Source of the DNA: Methylovirgula sp.
Lineage (GTDB): Bacteria > Pseudomonadota > Alphaproteobacteria > Rhizobiales > Beijerinckiaceae
Assembly: GCA_025356505.1 (NCBI GenBank)
Contig: JANXSV010000373.1
Location: 1-6,807 of the forward strand
Length of the DNA stretch: 6,807 bases
Direction of reading: 5' to 3'
The notes beneath the pieces were generated by a model. The model saw only the letters and a program-made list of their open reading frames with translations, was not told the origin of the DNA and ran no database searches. Made by a program: the position numbers and the translations under genes. Below, piece by piece: positions 1 to 5,771 of the stretch. Positions within the stretch are counted from its first letter, which is position 1, and each line of letters starts with the position of its first letter.

Positions 1-95
1 TCGGAGTTGGTCACCAGCCGCTTTGGCAGCGCCGATCCAACACCCTTAACAACGGAGCGTAACAAGGGGCGATTTCCAAATTTAAACTGGCTCAC
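1..95 (-). CDS. fabH: Beta-ketoacyl-ACP synthase III (FabH), N-terminal fragment cut by window edge
   Basis: Only the first 31 codons lie in the window. Read on the minus strand from a GTG at 95-93, the frame gives VSQFKFGNRPLLRSVV followed by KGVGSALPKRLVTNS. The segment LRSVV-x-GVGSALPKR-x-VTN matches the N-terminus of FabH, the enzyme that condenses acetyl-CoA with malonyl-ACP to start type II fatty-acid synthesis in the cytoplasm. The catalytic Cys-His-Asn residues lie outside the window. The start is uncertain: the GTG has a GGA seven bases upstream, while a TTG at 65-63 would give a start closer to the usual family N-terminus and also has a GGA nine bases upstream. The gene follows plsX by 12 bases if the GTG is used, and the plsX stop codon is in the same frame, so no in-frame start exists further upstream. 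Position directly after plsX is the usual one, which supports the call despite the short fragment. Confidence 0.88.
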   Translation of the reverse strand, partial: MSQFKFGNRPLLRSVVKGVGSALPKRLVTNS

Positions 96-107
96 GCAAA
101 TGTCCGA

Positions 108-1193
108 TCACTGTGCTGCGGGTGGCAAAGAAACTTCAGGCGCGGTGTTTAGCCTCTCTTCATGTGCCTGCGCAAGTGAATGATGGATTTTGCCCAAAAG
201 CTCGTGCTTGACCATCTCGTAGCCCACCTCAATGGCCCCGGCATAACCCTCCGCGTCGGTACCACCGTGGCTTTTAATGACCACGCCGTCCAAGCCCAGA
301 AAAACGCCGCCGTTGACCTTGCGCGGGTCCATCTTATCCCGAATTGCATTGAAAGCACCGCGCGCAAACACATAGCCGATTTTGGCCATCAAACTGCTGC
401 TCATCGCCTCGCGAAGATATTGCGCAACCTGTCTGGCCGTCCCTTCTGCTGTTTTTAGGGCGATATTGCCCGTGTATCCTTCGGTAACAACAACATCGAC
501 TGTGCCCCGCCCGATATCATCGCCTTCCACAAATCCGTGATAGGTGAGGCCAGCAAGATCGCTCTCCCGCAACACGCGCCCGGCCGCCTTGATTTCTTCC
601 AGACCTTTAATCTCTTCCACGCCAACATTAAGCAAGCCGACAGAAGGCCGAGGCAGATCAAAAACAATCTGCGCCATAGCCGCGCCCATAATTGCAAGGT
701 CAACGAGGTGCTGAGCGTCGGCGCCGATCGTCGCGCCAACATCAAGGACGATGCTCTCACCTCGAACTGTTGGCCACATTGCAGCGATCGCAGGTCGATC
801 TACACCGGGCATAGTGCGCAGACAAAACTTCGACATGGCCATCAGCGCGCCGGTGTTGCCGGCTGAAATCACAGCATCGGCCTCGCCGCTCTTAACCGCC
901 TCCAGTGCCATCCACATTGAGGAGACTTTACGCCCGGCCCTGAGCGCTTGGCTTGGCTTATCGGTCATAGCAATAGCAACATCGCTATGGACAACCTGCG
1001 ACACTGCTTTAAGCGCTGCGTGTGCATTCAGCACAGGCTCGATCTCGCCTTTTTTTCCAAAAAAAATAAATGTGGTGTCAGGCCGCCGGACCAGAGCCAA
1101 CGCAGCGCCCGGAATGACCACGCTTGGGCCGAAATCGCCACCCATGGCATCTATGGCGATTCGCACCTTTGATTTGCCTGACGCAGTCGCCAT
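108..1193 (-). CDS. plsX: Phosphate acyltransferase PlsX (acyl-ACP:phosphate acyltransferase)
   Basis: PlsX converts acyl-ACP and phosphate to acyl-phosphate, the donor used by PlsY for the first acylation of glycerol-3-phosphate; it is a peripheral inner-membrane enzyme. The 361-residue protein spans the full family length. Visible family motifs are IDAMGGD (14-20), the [10 protein letters not shown] loop (110-119), [10 protein letters not shown] (188-197), VEGDDI (222-227), [11 protein letters not shown] (237-247) and [17 protein letters not shown] (295-311). The last two are highly characteristic. The chosen ATG (1193-1191) sits inside the palindrome CATTTAAATG and has no good Shine-Dalgarno sequence. 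A GTG at residue 10, just before [10 protein letters not shown], would give an N-terminus closer to many homologues, so the start is only moderately certain. Upstream is the DUF177 gene (125-bp gap containing a promoter-like pair); downstream is fabH. Codons 44-48 contain runs of eight T and seven A on the coding strand. Confidence 0.97.
   Translation of the reverse strand: MATASGKSKVRIAIDAMGGDFGPSVVIPGAALALVRRPDTTFIFFGKKGEIEPVLNAHAALKAVSQVVHSDVAIAMTDKPSQALRAGRKVSSMWMALEAVKSGEADAVISAGNTGALMAMSKFCLRTMPGVDRPAIAAMWPTVRGESIVLDVGATIGADAQHLVDLAIMGAAMAQIVFDLPRPSVGLLNVGVEEIKGLEEIKAAGRVLRESDLAGLTYHGFVEGDDIGRGTVDVVVTEGYTGNIALKTAEGTARQVAQYLREAMSSSLMAKIGYVFARGAFNAIRDKMDPRKVNGGVFLGLDGVVIKSHGGTDAEGYAGAIEVGYEMVKHELLGKIHHSLAQAHEERLNTAPEVSLPPAAQ
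1050..1066 (-). other. Adjacent T8 and A7 homopolymer tracts within plsX (slippery-type sequence)
   Basis: On the coding strand the codons ATT TTT TTT GGA AAA AAA GGC (I43-F44-F45-G46-K47-K48-G49) contain two phased heptamers of the X XXY YYZ type, T TTT TTT and A AAA AAA. Such heptamers can promote -1 ribosomal slippage or transcriptional slippage. A -1 shift on the A run would add 13 codons after K48 and stop at a TAA at 1011-1009, giving a product of about 61 residues. Whether slippage happens is inference; the full-length frame is intact here. Confidence 0.4.
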
Positions 1194-1231
1194 TTAAATG
1201 AGCCCGATCTAATAGATTTCGGCCTTGTAAA

Positions 1232-1249
1232 CGCCCAAATTTGTGGGCG
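1232..1249 (-). promoter_or_regulatory. Inverted repeat over the expected plsX transcription start (operator or 5' hairpin candidate)
   Basis: The minus strand reads CGCCCA-CAAATT-TGGGCG, a perfect 6-bp inverted repeat with a 6-base centre. It begins two bases after the -10-like hexamer at 1252-1257, so it would cover the start of transcription. It could be a repressor operator or an early hairpin in the plsX leader. It is followed by TTTAC rather than a U run, so it is a poor intrinsic terminator. The alternative core CAAATTTG is itself an 8-bp palindrome. The role is inferred from position only. Confidence 0.35.
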
Positions 1250-1251
1250 AA

Positions 1252-1280
1252 ATTATGGCCTCAAGATACGCGCCGGACAA
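1252..1280 (-). promoter_or_regulatory. Candidate sigma-70 type promoter for plsX-fabH
   Basis: On the minus strand, TTGTCC (1280-1275) and CATAAT (1257-1252) are separated by exactly 17 bases. The -10 hexamer matches the consensus at five of six positions and the -35 at four of six. It lies in the 125-bp gap between the DUF177 gene and plsX and would yield a leader of roughly 50 bases. This would let plsX-fabH be transcribed separately from the upstream pair of genes. It was found by eye; alphaproteobacterial promoters are loose, so a chance match is possible. Confidence 0.45.
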
Positions 1281-1318
1281 TAACGCCTCGCCGCTGAAGC
1301 GCAATCTATCGTAGCGGA

Positions 1319-1936
1319 TTATTCTGGTTTTATCACATTTTTTAGCTCAGAAAGTCGCGAAAATGGCGAATTCACCTCCTGCGGAAGCGGTCCAGCACCA
1401 ATTTCCAGATTTTTTATACCGTCTGCCAAAGCGCTCAAATCCGCCTCGGGTCGCCTTGGATAGGGATCGAGACCCAAAATAAAATATTCCACAGCGATTG
1501 CGCCAAGATCAATTCGCCCGTCACGCAAAACCTCCGGCGGGTCGGCTCCATCAAAAGGCACCTCCAATACAGATGCTTCAATGTCTGGAATTGCCCGCGC
1601 GTTCCGCGAAGATGTGGATTTGCGAGTTGGCTCCGGGGCAAAGCGCACCTCGAAACTTTCCGAAACCTTTGCAGCAAAAGGCTCCAAGCTCACGACGCAG
1701 GTTTGTATGACTTCCGCCTTTATTTGACCCGACACTTTGACACCGAACCGACCGGACCGCGCAATGTCAAAGTCTGCGACCAACGCAACTACATCCACCA
1801 ATCCGGCATATTCGGCGAGGGCTTGCCTGTCTCTCGCATCAGCCACATATTTCAAATCCGAGTTGCGCTCCTTGAGCGATGCCGCCTCCACAAAAAATCT
1901 GAGTGGCAAAACGATATCTGGTTCGATCGGTTTCAT
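1319..1936 (-). CDS. yceD: DUF177 (YceD) family protein, predicted 23S rRNA accumulation factor
   Basis: The 205-residue protein belongs to the DUF177/YceD family, whose bacterial and plant members are linked to accumulation of 23S rRNA; the molecular activity is not settled. Supporting features are the central Q78-T-C80-VVSLEPF segment, the conserved acidic stretch around residues 118-135, and the signature DLGAIAVEYFILGLDPYPRRP (143-163, described by its key residues E150, G155, D157 and P158-Y159-P160-R161). It appears soluble, without signal peptide or membrane segments. Only one cysteine (C80) is present. The ATG at 1936-1934 has a GGAG nine bases upstream. The 5' end lies in a 17-of-18 tandem duplication that also copies this ribosome-binding site and start. 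It follows the bc1 chaperone gene by 29 bases, consistent with co-transcription, and precedes plsX, its usual neighbour. The gene symbol follows the E. coli homologue; sequence similarity at that distance is modest. Confidence 0.88.
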   Translation of the reverse strand: MKPIEPDIVLPLRFFVEAASLKERNSDLKYVADARDRQALAEYAGLVDVVALVADFDIARSGRFGVKVSGQIKAEVIQTCVVSLEPFAAKVSESFEVRFAPEPTRKSTSSRNARAIPDIEASVLEVPFDGADPPEVLRDGRIDLGAIAVEYFILGLDPYPRRPEADLSALADGIKNLEIGAGPLPQEVNSPFSRLSELKNVIKPE

Positions 1937-1971
1937 AGGCAGTCACTCCACATTTTCATAGGCAATCACTC
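1931..1971. repeat. Two-copy tandem duplication (17/18 identity, 23-bp period) at a gene junction
   Basis: Positions 1931-1948 read TTTCATAGGCAGTCACTC and 1954-1971 read TTTCATAGGCAATCACTC; they differ at one base and are offset by 23 bases. The left copy contains the ATG and ribosome-binding region of the DUF177 gene. The right copy contains the stop codon of the chaperone gene (1968-1966) and an extra ATG. The arrangement suggests a recent short tandem duplication of the translation initiation region. Confidence 0.9.
1933..1959 (-). other. Eight-codon upstream ORF overlapping the DUF177 start codon
   Basis: The duplicated ATG at 1959-1957 opens a frame encoding MKMWSDCL and ends at TGA 1935-1933, which overlaps the DUF177 ATG (1936-1934) as ATGA. 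The copied GAGTG sequence sits at the same distance upstream as in the true ribosome-binding site. This arrangement could couple translation of the DUF177 gene to the mini-ORF or lower its independent initiation. Translation of the mini-ORF is inferred, not shown. Confidence 0.35.
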
Positions 1972-2508
1972 TACTTCAACCGGATCTGGAAACGGCACTT
2001 TTCCGTCAGTAAAAACGGCGAGATCACATTCTTCAAACCGCGACTCCGTTGCCAGGATAAAGCGCATGAGCCGGTCTGCCGCCACACTCTCTCCCAGATT
2101 GCGCATCAAGCTGGCACGCATCAAAGTATTATCTGCGGCGTCAAGAGCGCTGTTGTAAGCTGAAAACCGCCCTGCAAAGGCCTGAGCATATTTCTTGATG
2201 CGCTTTGGCACGGCAACATCTCCGATGCCTTCTTGGCGAAGGGTAATGTCAAAATGACGTATCATCGTATCCACGAGGTCTTGAGCAACCTCAGCAGCAG
2301 GAGCGGGCAACCGATACAAACGCCGCAGTACGAGAGTGACCATCAAAAGGAACGTCTCGAAGCGCGAATCAAAAACATCCTCAATACCGTATTGCGTATA
2401 AAAGCCTTCTTGCCGCGCAGCCAAAACGACTTGCTCATGCAAAGCTTCAATCGCAAGCCTATTTTTATCCGAACCAGCGAACCCGAAAAATCTGCTTAAA
2501 AAGCTCAT
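1966..2508 (-). CDS. Ubiquinol-cytochrome c chaperone family protein (Cbp3/UQCC1-like)
   Basis: The 180-residue protein matches the ubiquinol-cytochrome c chaperone family related to mitochondrial Cbp3/UQCC1, which in mitochondria helps cytochrome b synthesis and bc1 complex assembly. In bacteria the role is inferred from homology. Features seen: a short hydrophobic/aromatic N-terminus MSFLSRFFGF, then helical segments with ALHEQVVLAARQEGFY (22-37), VFDSRFETFLLMVTLVLRRL (45-64), and the family core with IRHFDITLRQEGIGDVAVPK (83-102) and FAGRFSAYNSAL (111-122). No signal peptide or clear membrane span is present, so it is likely cytoplasmic or peripheral at the inner membrane. I chose the ATG at 2508-2506, which has GGAAG seven bases upstream; a start eight codons further upstream has no such site. 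It is the first gene of the leftward cluster, diverges from bamE, and ends 29 bases before the DUF177 gene. Confidence 0.88.
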   Translation of the reverse strand: MSFLSRFFGFAGSDKNRLAIEALHEQVVLAARQEGFYTQYGIEDVFDSRFETFLLMVTLVLRRLYRLPAPAAEVAQDLVDTMIRHFDITLRQEGIGDVAVPKRIKKYAQAFAGRFSAYNSALDAADNTLMRASLMRNLGESVAADRLMRFILATESRFEECDLAVFTDGKVPFPDPVEVE

Positions 2509-2754
2509 ATCGTCACTTCCAATCACTGCCACTGCCTAGATGAATCTCTCGAACAGGTACACGAGGTTTTACGCGCGCAATGCCATGAAAAAGCACGATT
2601 TCCAGCCCAGATACTGGTGCAAGTGGTGCCGCGACCTTGCTTTTCAAGAGCTAGCGAGTTACGCATCAAGCAGGACATTGGCAAGAGAATTGTTCAAGCG
2701 GGAGTACGTCTTCCGTCAAAGTACAAGCCGGTTTCTAAACTTTGGAGCAAATCA
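2509..2754. promoter_or_regulatory. Divergent intergenic region between the bc1 chaperone gene and bamE
   Basis: This 246-bp gap must hold the promoters for both the leftward cluster and bamE. The ribosome-binding sites are clear at each end: GGAAG on the minus strand at 2520-2516 and GGAG on the plus strand at 2744-2747. I could not find a convincing -35/-10 pair in either direction; TCTAAA at 2734-2739 and TTGGCA near 2679 are weak candidates. A double ACTGCC repeat occurs at 2525-2536. No RNA gene was recognised. Confidence 0.6.
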
Positions 2755-3252
2755 ATGCGGTCGGTAAAACTTGGCAAGAACGTGGATGCTTTGACCGAAA
2801 TTGCCGCTTGCAGAGCGCCACGCAAGAGCCGCCGCGCGGCTATCGCCGTTGCGCTGGCTTTGTCATTGTCCGGTTGTCTTGGATATGATGGTGTCGTTCA
2901 GCGCGGCTATGTCGTCAGCGATGCGGACCTTGCGCAAATTCCTGTAGGGACTTCAGCCGAAAAAGTTCTGAATATTCTGGGAACACCATCAACCACGTCA
3001 ACAATCGGCGGCGATTCTTGGTACTACATAAGCCAGACCGCGGAACGTAAACTCGCTTTCATGGCACCGAAAGTCGTCGACCAGCGCGTTCTGGCAGTTT
3101 ACTTCGGCCCGGGCAAAAAGGTCGTACGTATCGCCAATTATGGCATGCAGGACGGCAAAGTCTTCGACTTCATCTCGCGCACAACCCCCACGGGCGGCTC
3201 CGAGCCGAACTTCCTGCGCAATCTGATGGGTGGTTTGCTCCGCTTCAGCTGA
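2755..3252 (+). CDS. bamE: Outer membrane protein assembly factor BamE (SmpA/OmlA family lipoprotein)
   Basis: BamE is a small lipoprotein of the BAM complex, which inserts beta-barrel proteins into the outer membrane from the periplasm. The 165-residue product starts at an ATG with GGAG seven bases upstream; a longer frame upstream lacks such a site. A basic stretch (R20 to R27) leads into the hydrophobic segment AAIAVALALSLSG and a lipobox L38-S39-G40-C41, so C41 should be lipidated. The SmpA/OmlA domain follows at about 45-140, with GYVVSDADLAQIPVGTSAEKV (51-71, key residues D58, I62 and G65), the turn LGTPSTTS (75-82), and SWYYIS (88-93). The n-region before the lipobox is unusually long at about 27 residues and contains another Cys (C19). 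It is transcribed away from the bc1 chaperone gene and converges on hppA. A 16-bp palindrome covers its stop codon. Confidence 0.92.
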   Translation: MRSVKLGKNVDALTEIAACRAPRKSRRAAIAVALALSLSGCLGYDGVVQRGYVVSDADLAQIPVGTSAEKVLNILGTPSTTSTIGGDSWYYISQTAERKLAFMAPKVVDQRVLAVYFGPGKKVVRIANYGMQDGKVFDFISRTTPTGGSEPNFLRNLMGGLLRFS

Positions 3253-3256
3253 AGCG
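3241..3256. repeat. Perfect 16-bp palindrome spanning the bamE stop codon
   Basis: The sequence CGCTTCAGCTGAAGCG reads the same on both strands and contains the TGA stop of bamE at 3250-3252. In RNA it could fold as a 6-bp stem with an AGCU loop. It is not followed by a U run, so it is not a standard intrinsic terminator; it could protect the mRNA 3' end or be a protein-binding site. Function is unknown. Confidence 0.6.
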
Positions 3257-3421
3257 TTCGGAGTGTGACACCGGCTTGATCGGGCACTTGCGACGAACAT
3301 TGCGCAAGCATGCACGCGCGTCCGGCTGATGTGAGTCGCCGTTTTAGCTACGCGCGCAAACGGCTTTTCGCCGGCATACATTCTAGTCGCATGGCTCAAA
3401 CTGGCCGCCTTCTGCCAGGCA
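3253..3421. other. Intergenic stretch between bamE and the hppA terminator
   Basis: This 169-bp stretch between convergent genes holds no gene I can support. A short inverted repeat, CTTGCG at 3287-3292 with CGCAAG at 3303-3308, has a 10-base loop and no U run. A minus-strand frame across it (up to 3399) runs antisense into bamE and has no recognisable protein content. Confidence 0.5.
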
Positions 3422-3449
3422 TAAAAAAGGCGGGGTTTCCCCCGCCTTT
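3422..3449 (-). terminator. Intrinsic terminator of hppA, possibly bidirectional
   Basis: AAAGGCGGGG (3426-3435) and CCCCGCCTTT (3440-3449) form a perfect 10-bp stem around the four-base loop TTTC. On the minus strand the stem runs directly into TTTTTTAT, a typical U tract, 27 bases after the hppA stop codon. On the plus strand the stem ends in TTTCC, so termination of bamE transcripts here would be weaker. The position between convergent genes suits shared use. Confidence 0.93.
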
Positions 3450-3475
3450 CCGGTCTTTCAAACTCTAAGCTTGAG

Positions 3476-5620
3476 CTAGTGATGTGCCAGCACAGCCAGT
3501 AGCAGCAGCGCCACGATATTCGTAATTTTAATAGCAGGGTTCACCGCAGGACCAGCCGTGTCCTTGTAGGGATCGCCGACAGTATCGCCTGTGACAGATG
3601 CCTTATGCGCATCGCCGCCCTTCAGATGTGTCACGCCATCCTTATCGACAAAGCCATCTTCAAACGATTTCTTGGCGTTGTCCCAGGCTCCACCGCCTGA
3701 CGTCATTGAAATCGCAACGAAAAGACCATTGACGATGACGCCCAGCAGCGAAGCTCCCAAAGCCGCAAACGCTGATGCCTTTGACCCCGAGATCAGTAAG
3801 ACACCAAAATAAGCCACCAGCGGCGCTAACACCGGCAAAAGCGAGGGAATGACCATCTCCTTGATGGCAGACTTTGTCAGCAGATCGACCGCGCGCGCAT
3901 AGTCGGGCTTTGAGGTGCCAGCCATAATGCCCGGATTTTCGCGGAACTGCCGACGCACTTCTTCAACAACCGAACCAGCCGCACGCCCCACCGCCGTCAT
4001 GGCAATACCGCCAAACAAATAGGGAATCAGGCCGCCAAAAATGAGCCCGGCAACCACATATGGATTGCTCAGGTCAAAAGACACCGGCCCCATACCCTTG
4101 AAATACGAGTACTGATCGCCGTGCGCGGCAAAAAATGTCAGATCGTTCGAGTAAGCCGCGAACAGAACCAACGCCCCCAACCCCGCAGAACCGATGGCAT
4201 AGCCCTTGGTAACTGCTTTTGTGGTGTTGCCAACAGCGTCGAGAGCGTCGGTATTGTGACGCACCGATTTGTCCAAGCCGGCCATTTCAGCAATACCGCC
4301 GGCGTTGTCGGTAACCGGACCAAACGCGTCCAGAGCCACAATCATACCGGCAAGACCTAACATGGTCGTTACTGCGATGGCAGTGCCGTAAAGACCGGCC
4401 AGCTGATAGGTCGAGATGATGCCGCCTACAATAACCAAAGCAGGCAATGCAGTAGACTCAAGCGAAACAGCCAAGCCTTGGATGACATTGGTGCCGTGCC
4501 CGGTAACGGAAGCTTGGGCAATCGACACAACTGGCCGTTTTCCGGTGCCGGTATAATATTCGGTGATAACCACGATCAGACCGGTGACAATTAGGCCCAC
4601 CAATCCGCAAAAGAAGAGGTTTGTTCCGGTAACGGCAACGCCGCCCATTTGGCCGATAGGCCCCCAGCCAAGGTAGCTCGTCGCCGCCCACAAGCCACCG
4701 ATCGACAATACGCCTGTCACAATCAGGCCTTTGTACAAAGCTCCCATGATGGAAGGATTGTCTCCCGCCGAAAGCTTGACGAAATATGTACCGATGATCG
4801 ACGTGACGATACAGGCGGCACAAATTGCCAAAGGATAGAGCATCATCAGGCCAACTTGCGCCGGACTGGTCGAGAAAATAGCACCCAGTACCATCGTGCC
4901 GACCACAGTAACGGCGTAAGTCTCGAACAAATCTGCGGCCATGCCTGCGCAATCGCCCACGTTATCGCCGACATTGTCCGCGATGGTGGCAGGGTTGCGC
5001 GGATCATCTTCCGGAATACCCGCTTCAACCTTACCAACCAAATCAGCACCGACATCCGCACCCTTGGTGAAAATACCGCCGCCGAGCCGGGCGAAAATTG
5101 AAATGAGCGATGCGCCAAAGCCAAGACCAACCAGCGCGTCGATAACTTCGCGGCTACCAGGCTCGAGGCCCATGGGTCCCGTCAGCACATAAAATTCAAC
5201 CGCCACACCCAGCAGAGCCAAACCGGCAACCAGCATACCGGTCACGGCACCGGCTTTGAACGCTATGTCCAAGCCGCCCGCAAGCGATTTCGCCGAAGCC
5301 TGTGCCGTGCGAACATTAGCGCGAACTGAAACGTTCATGCCAATAAAGCCTGCCGCACCGGATAAAACCGCGCCGACCAGAAACGCGATGGCAACTTTGC
5401 CGCCTAGCAACGCCCAGAGCACCACAAAAATCACCGCCCCGACAATACCAATGGAGATGTACTGCCGTTTGAGATAGGCCTGTGCGCCTTCTGCGATTGC
5501 CGCCGCAATTTCCTGCATCCGCTGATTGCCGGCATCCGCTGCCAAAACCTGATTTACTGTCACAACGCCATAGGCGCATGCCAGCAATCCACTTAAAATT
5601 ACTAGCCAAATAATCGACAT
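3476..5620 (-). CDS. hppA: Membrane-bound proton-translocating pyrophosphatase, K+-independent type
   Basis: HppA hydrolyses pyrophosphate and pumps protons across the inner membrane. The 714-residue protein is full length and consists largely of hydrophobic segments, in line with the 16 membrane helices known for the family. Active-site motifs are present: [18 protein letters not shown] (180-197), with D189, D193 and K197; DNVGDNVGD (215-223); [14 protein letters not shown] (433-446); [10 protein letters not shown] (642-651); and [15 protein letters not shown] (677-691). The segment [10 protein letters not shown] (464-473) carries lysine at position 468, where K+-dependent members have alanine, so this enzyme should work without potassium; the ion pumped is inferred to be H+. 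The ATG at 5620-5618 has GGGAG upstream with a 10-base gap from GGAG. The gene ends 27 bases before a strong terminator and lies 151 bases downstream of an MFS transporter gene on the same strand. Confidence 0.98.
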   Translation of the reverse strand: MSIIWLVILSGLLACAYGVVTVNQVLAADAGNQRMQEIAAAIAEGAQAYLKRQYISIGIVGAVIFVVLWALLGGKVAIAFLVGAVLSGAAGFIGMNVSVRANVRTAQASAKSLAGGLDIAFKAGAVTGMLVAGLALLGVAVEFYVLTGPMGLEPGSREVIDALVGLGFGASLISIFARLGGGIFTKGADVGADLVGKVEAGIPEDDPRNPATIADNVGDNVGDCAGMAADLFETYAVTVVGTMVLGAIFSTSPAQVGLMMLYPLAICAACIVTSIIGTYFVKLSAGDNPSIMGALYKGLIVTGVLSIGGLWAATSYLGWGPIGQMGGVAVTGTNLFFCGLVGLIVTGLIVVITEYYTGTGKRPVVSIAQASVTGHGTNVIQGLAVSLESTALPALVIVGGIISTYQLAGLYGTAIAVTTMLGLAGMIVALDAFGPVTDNAGGIAEMAGLDKSVRHNTDALDAVGNTTKAVTKGYAIGSAGLGALVLFAAYSNDLTFFAAHGDQYSYFKGMGPVSFDLSNPYVVAGLIFGGLIPYLFGGIAMTAVGRAAGSVVEEVRRQFRENPGIMAGTSKPDYARAVDLLTKSAIKEMVIPSLLPVLAPLVAYFGVLLISGSKASAFAALGASLLGVIVNGLFVAISMTSGGGAWDNAKKSFEDGFVDKDGVTHLKGGDAHKASVTGDTVGDPYKDTAGPAVNPAIKITNIVALLLLAVLAHH

Positions 5621-5771
5621 TTATGTGTTTCTCCCAGATGTCTCGCACGCGCACTTATTATTGCATCCGATTTTGCGCGTTGATGCCCATTGTCTTCACA
5701 CGGATACATGCCAGAAAGTCGCACCCCCTGCAATGCGCAGTTAGCGAAGATACAGGATTATAGGGCGTCGC
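5621..5771 (-). promoter_or_regulatory. hppA upstream region with a candidate extended -10 element
   Basis: The 151-bp gap between the transporter stop and the hppA start contains the minus-strand sequence TGCAATAAT (5665-5657), which is an extended -10 pattern (TGn plus a hexamer matching TATAAT at five of six positions). It would start transcription about 30 bases before the hppA ATG. The -35 region at 17-bp spacing (CATCAA) is poor. A perfect TATAAT also occurs at 5762-5757 but lacks a -35 partner. No clear terminator follows the transporter gene, so read-through into hppA is possible. Confidence 0.35.

Noticed and set aside
751..1197. 148-residue plus-strand frame opposite plsX
   Set aside because: It is antisense to clear plsX coding sequence with all family motifs, and its own translation shows no recognisable domain.
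1191..1200. 10-bp palindrome CATTTAAATG at the plsX start codon
   Set aside because: It is short and AT-rich, and any ATG preceded by TTTA-like sequence readily produces such symmetry. No further support for a binding site.
1211..1311. Inverted repeat ATAGATT / AATCTAT about 85 bases apart between the DUF177 gene and plsX
   Set aside because: Only seven bases match over a long spacer in AT-rich sequence, which is easily explained by chance.
2617..2754. 46-codon N-terminal extension of bamE
   Set aside because: The ATG at 2755 has a well-placed GGAG and leads to a lipobox. The upstream extension has no such site and would bury the signal peptide deep inside the protein.
2540..2767. 75-residue plus-strand frame with a CKWC motif overlapping the bamE start
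   Set aside because: Its ATG has no ribosome-binding site, it overlaps the well-supported bamE start, and the protein resembles no family I know. It also fills the expected divergent promoter region.
2998..3399. 133-residue minus-strand frame antisense to bamE
   Set aside because: It overlaps bamE on the opposite strand, lacks recognisable motifs and has no convincing ribosome-binding site.
4458..4952. 164-residue minus-strand frame inside hppA
   Set aside because: It is an out-of-frame shadow of hppA, rich in Arg, His and Cys, as expected from a shifted reading of a membrane protein gene.
5757..5762. Perfect TATAAT on the minus strand upstream of hppA
   Set aside because: No -35-like sequence lies 16-18 bases upstream (CCATCA at 17), and it would leave a leader of about 130 bases. 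Kept only as a note in the hppA upstream region.
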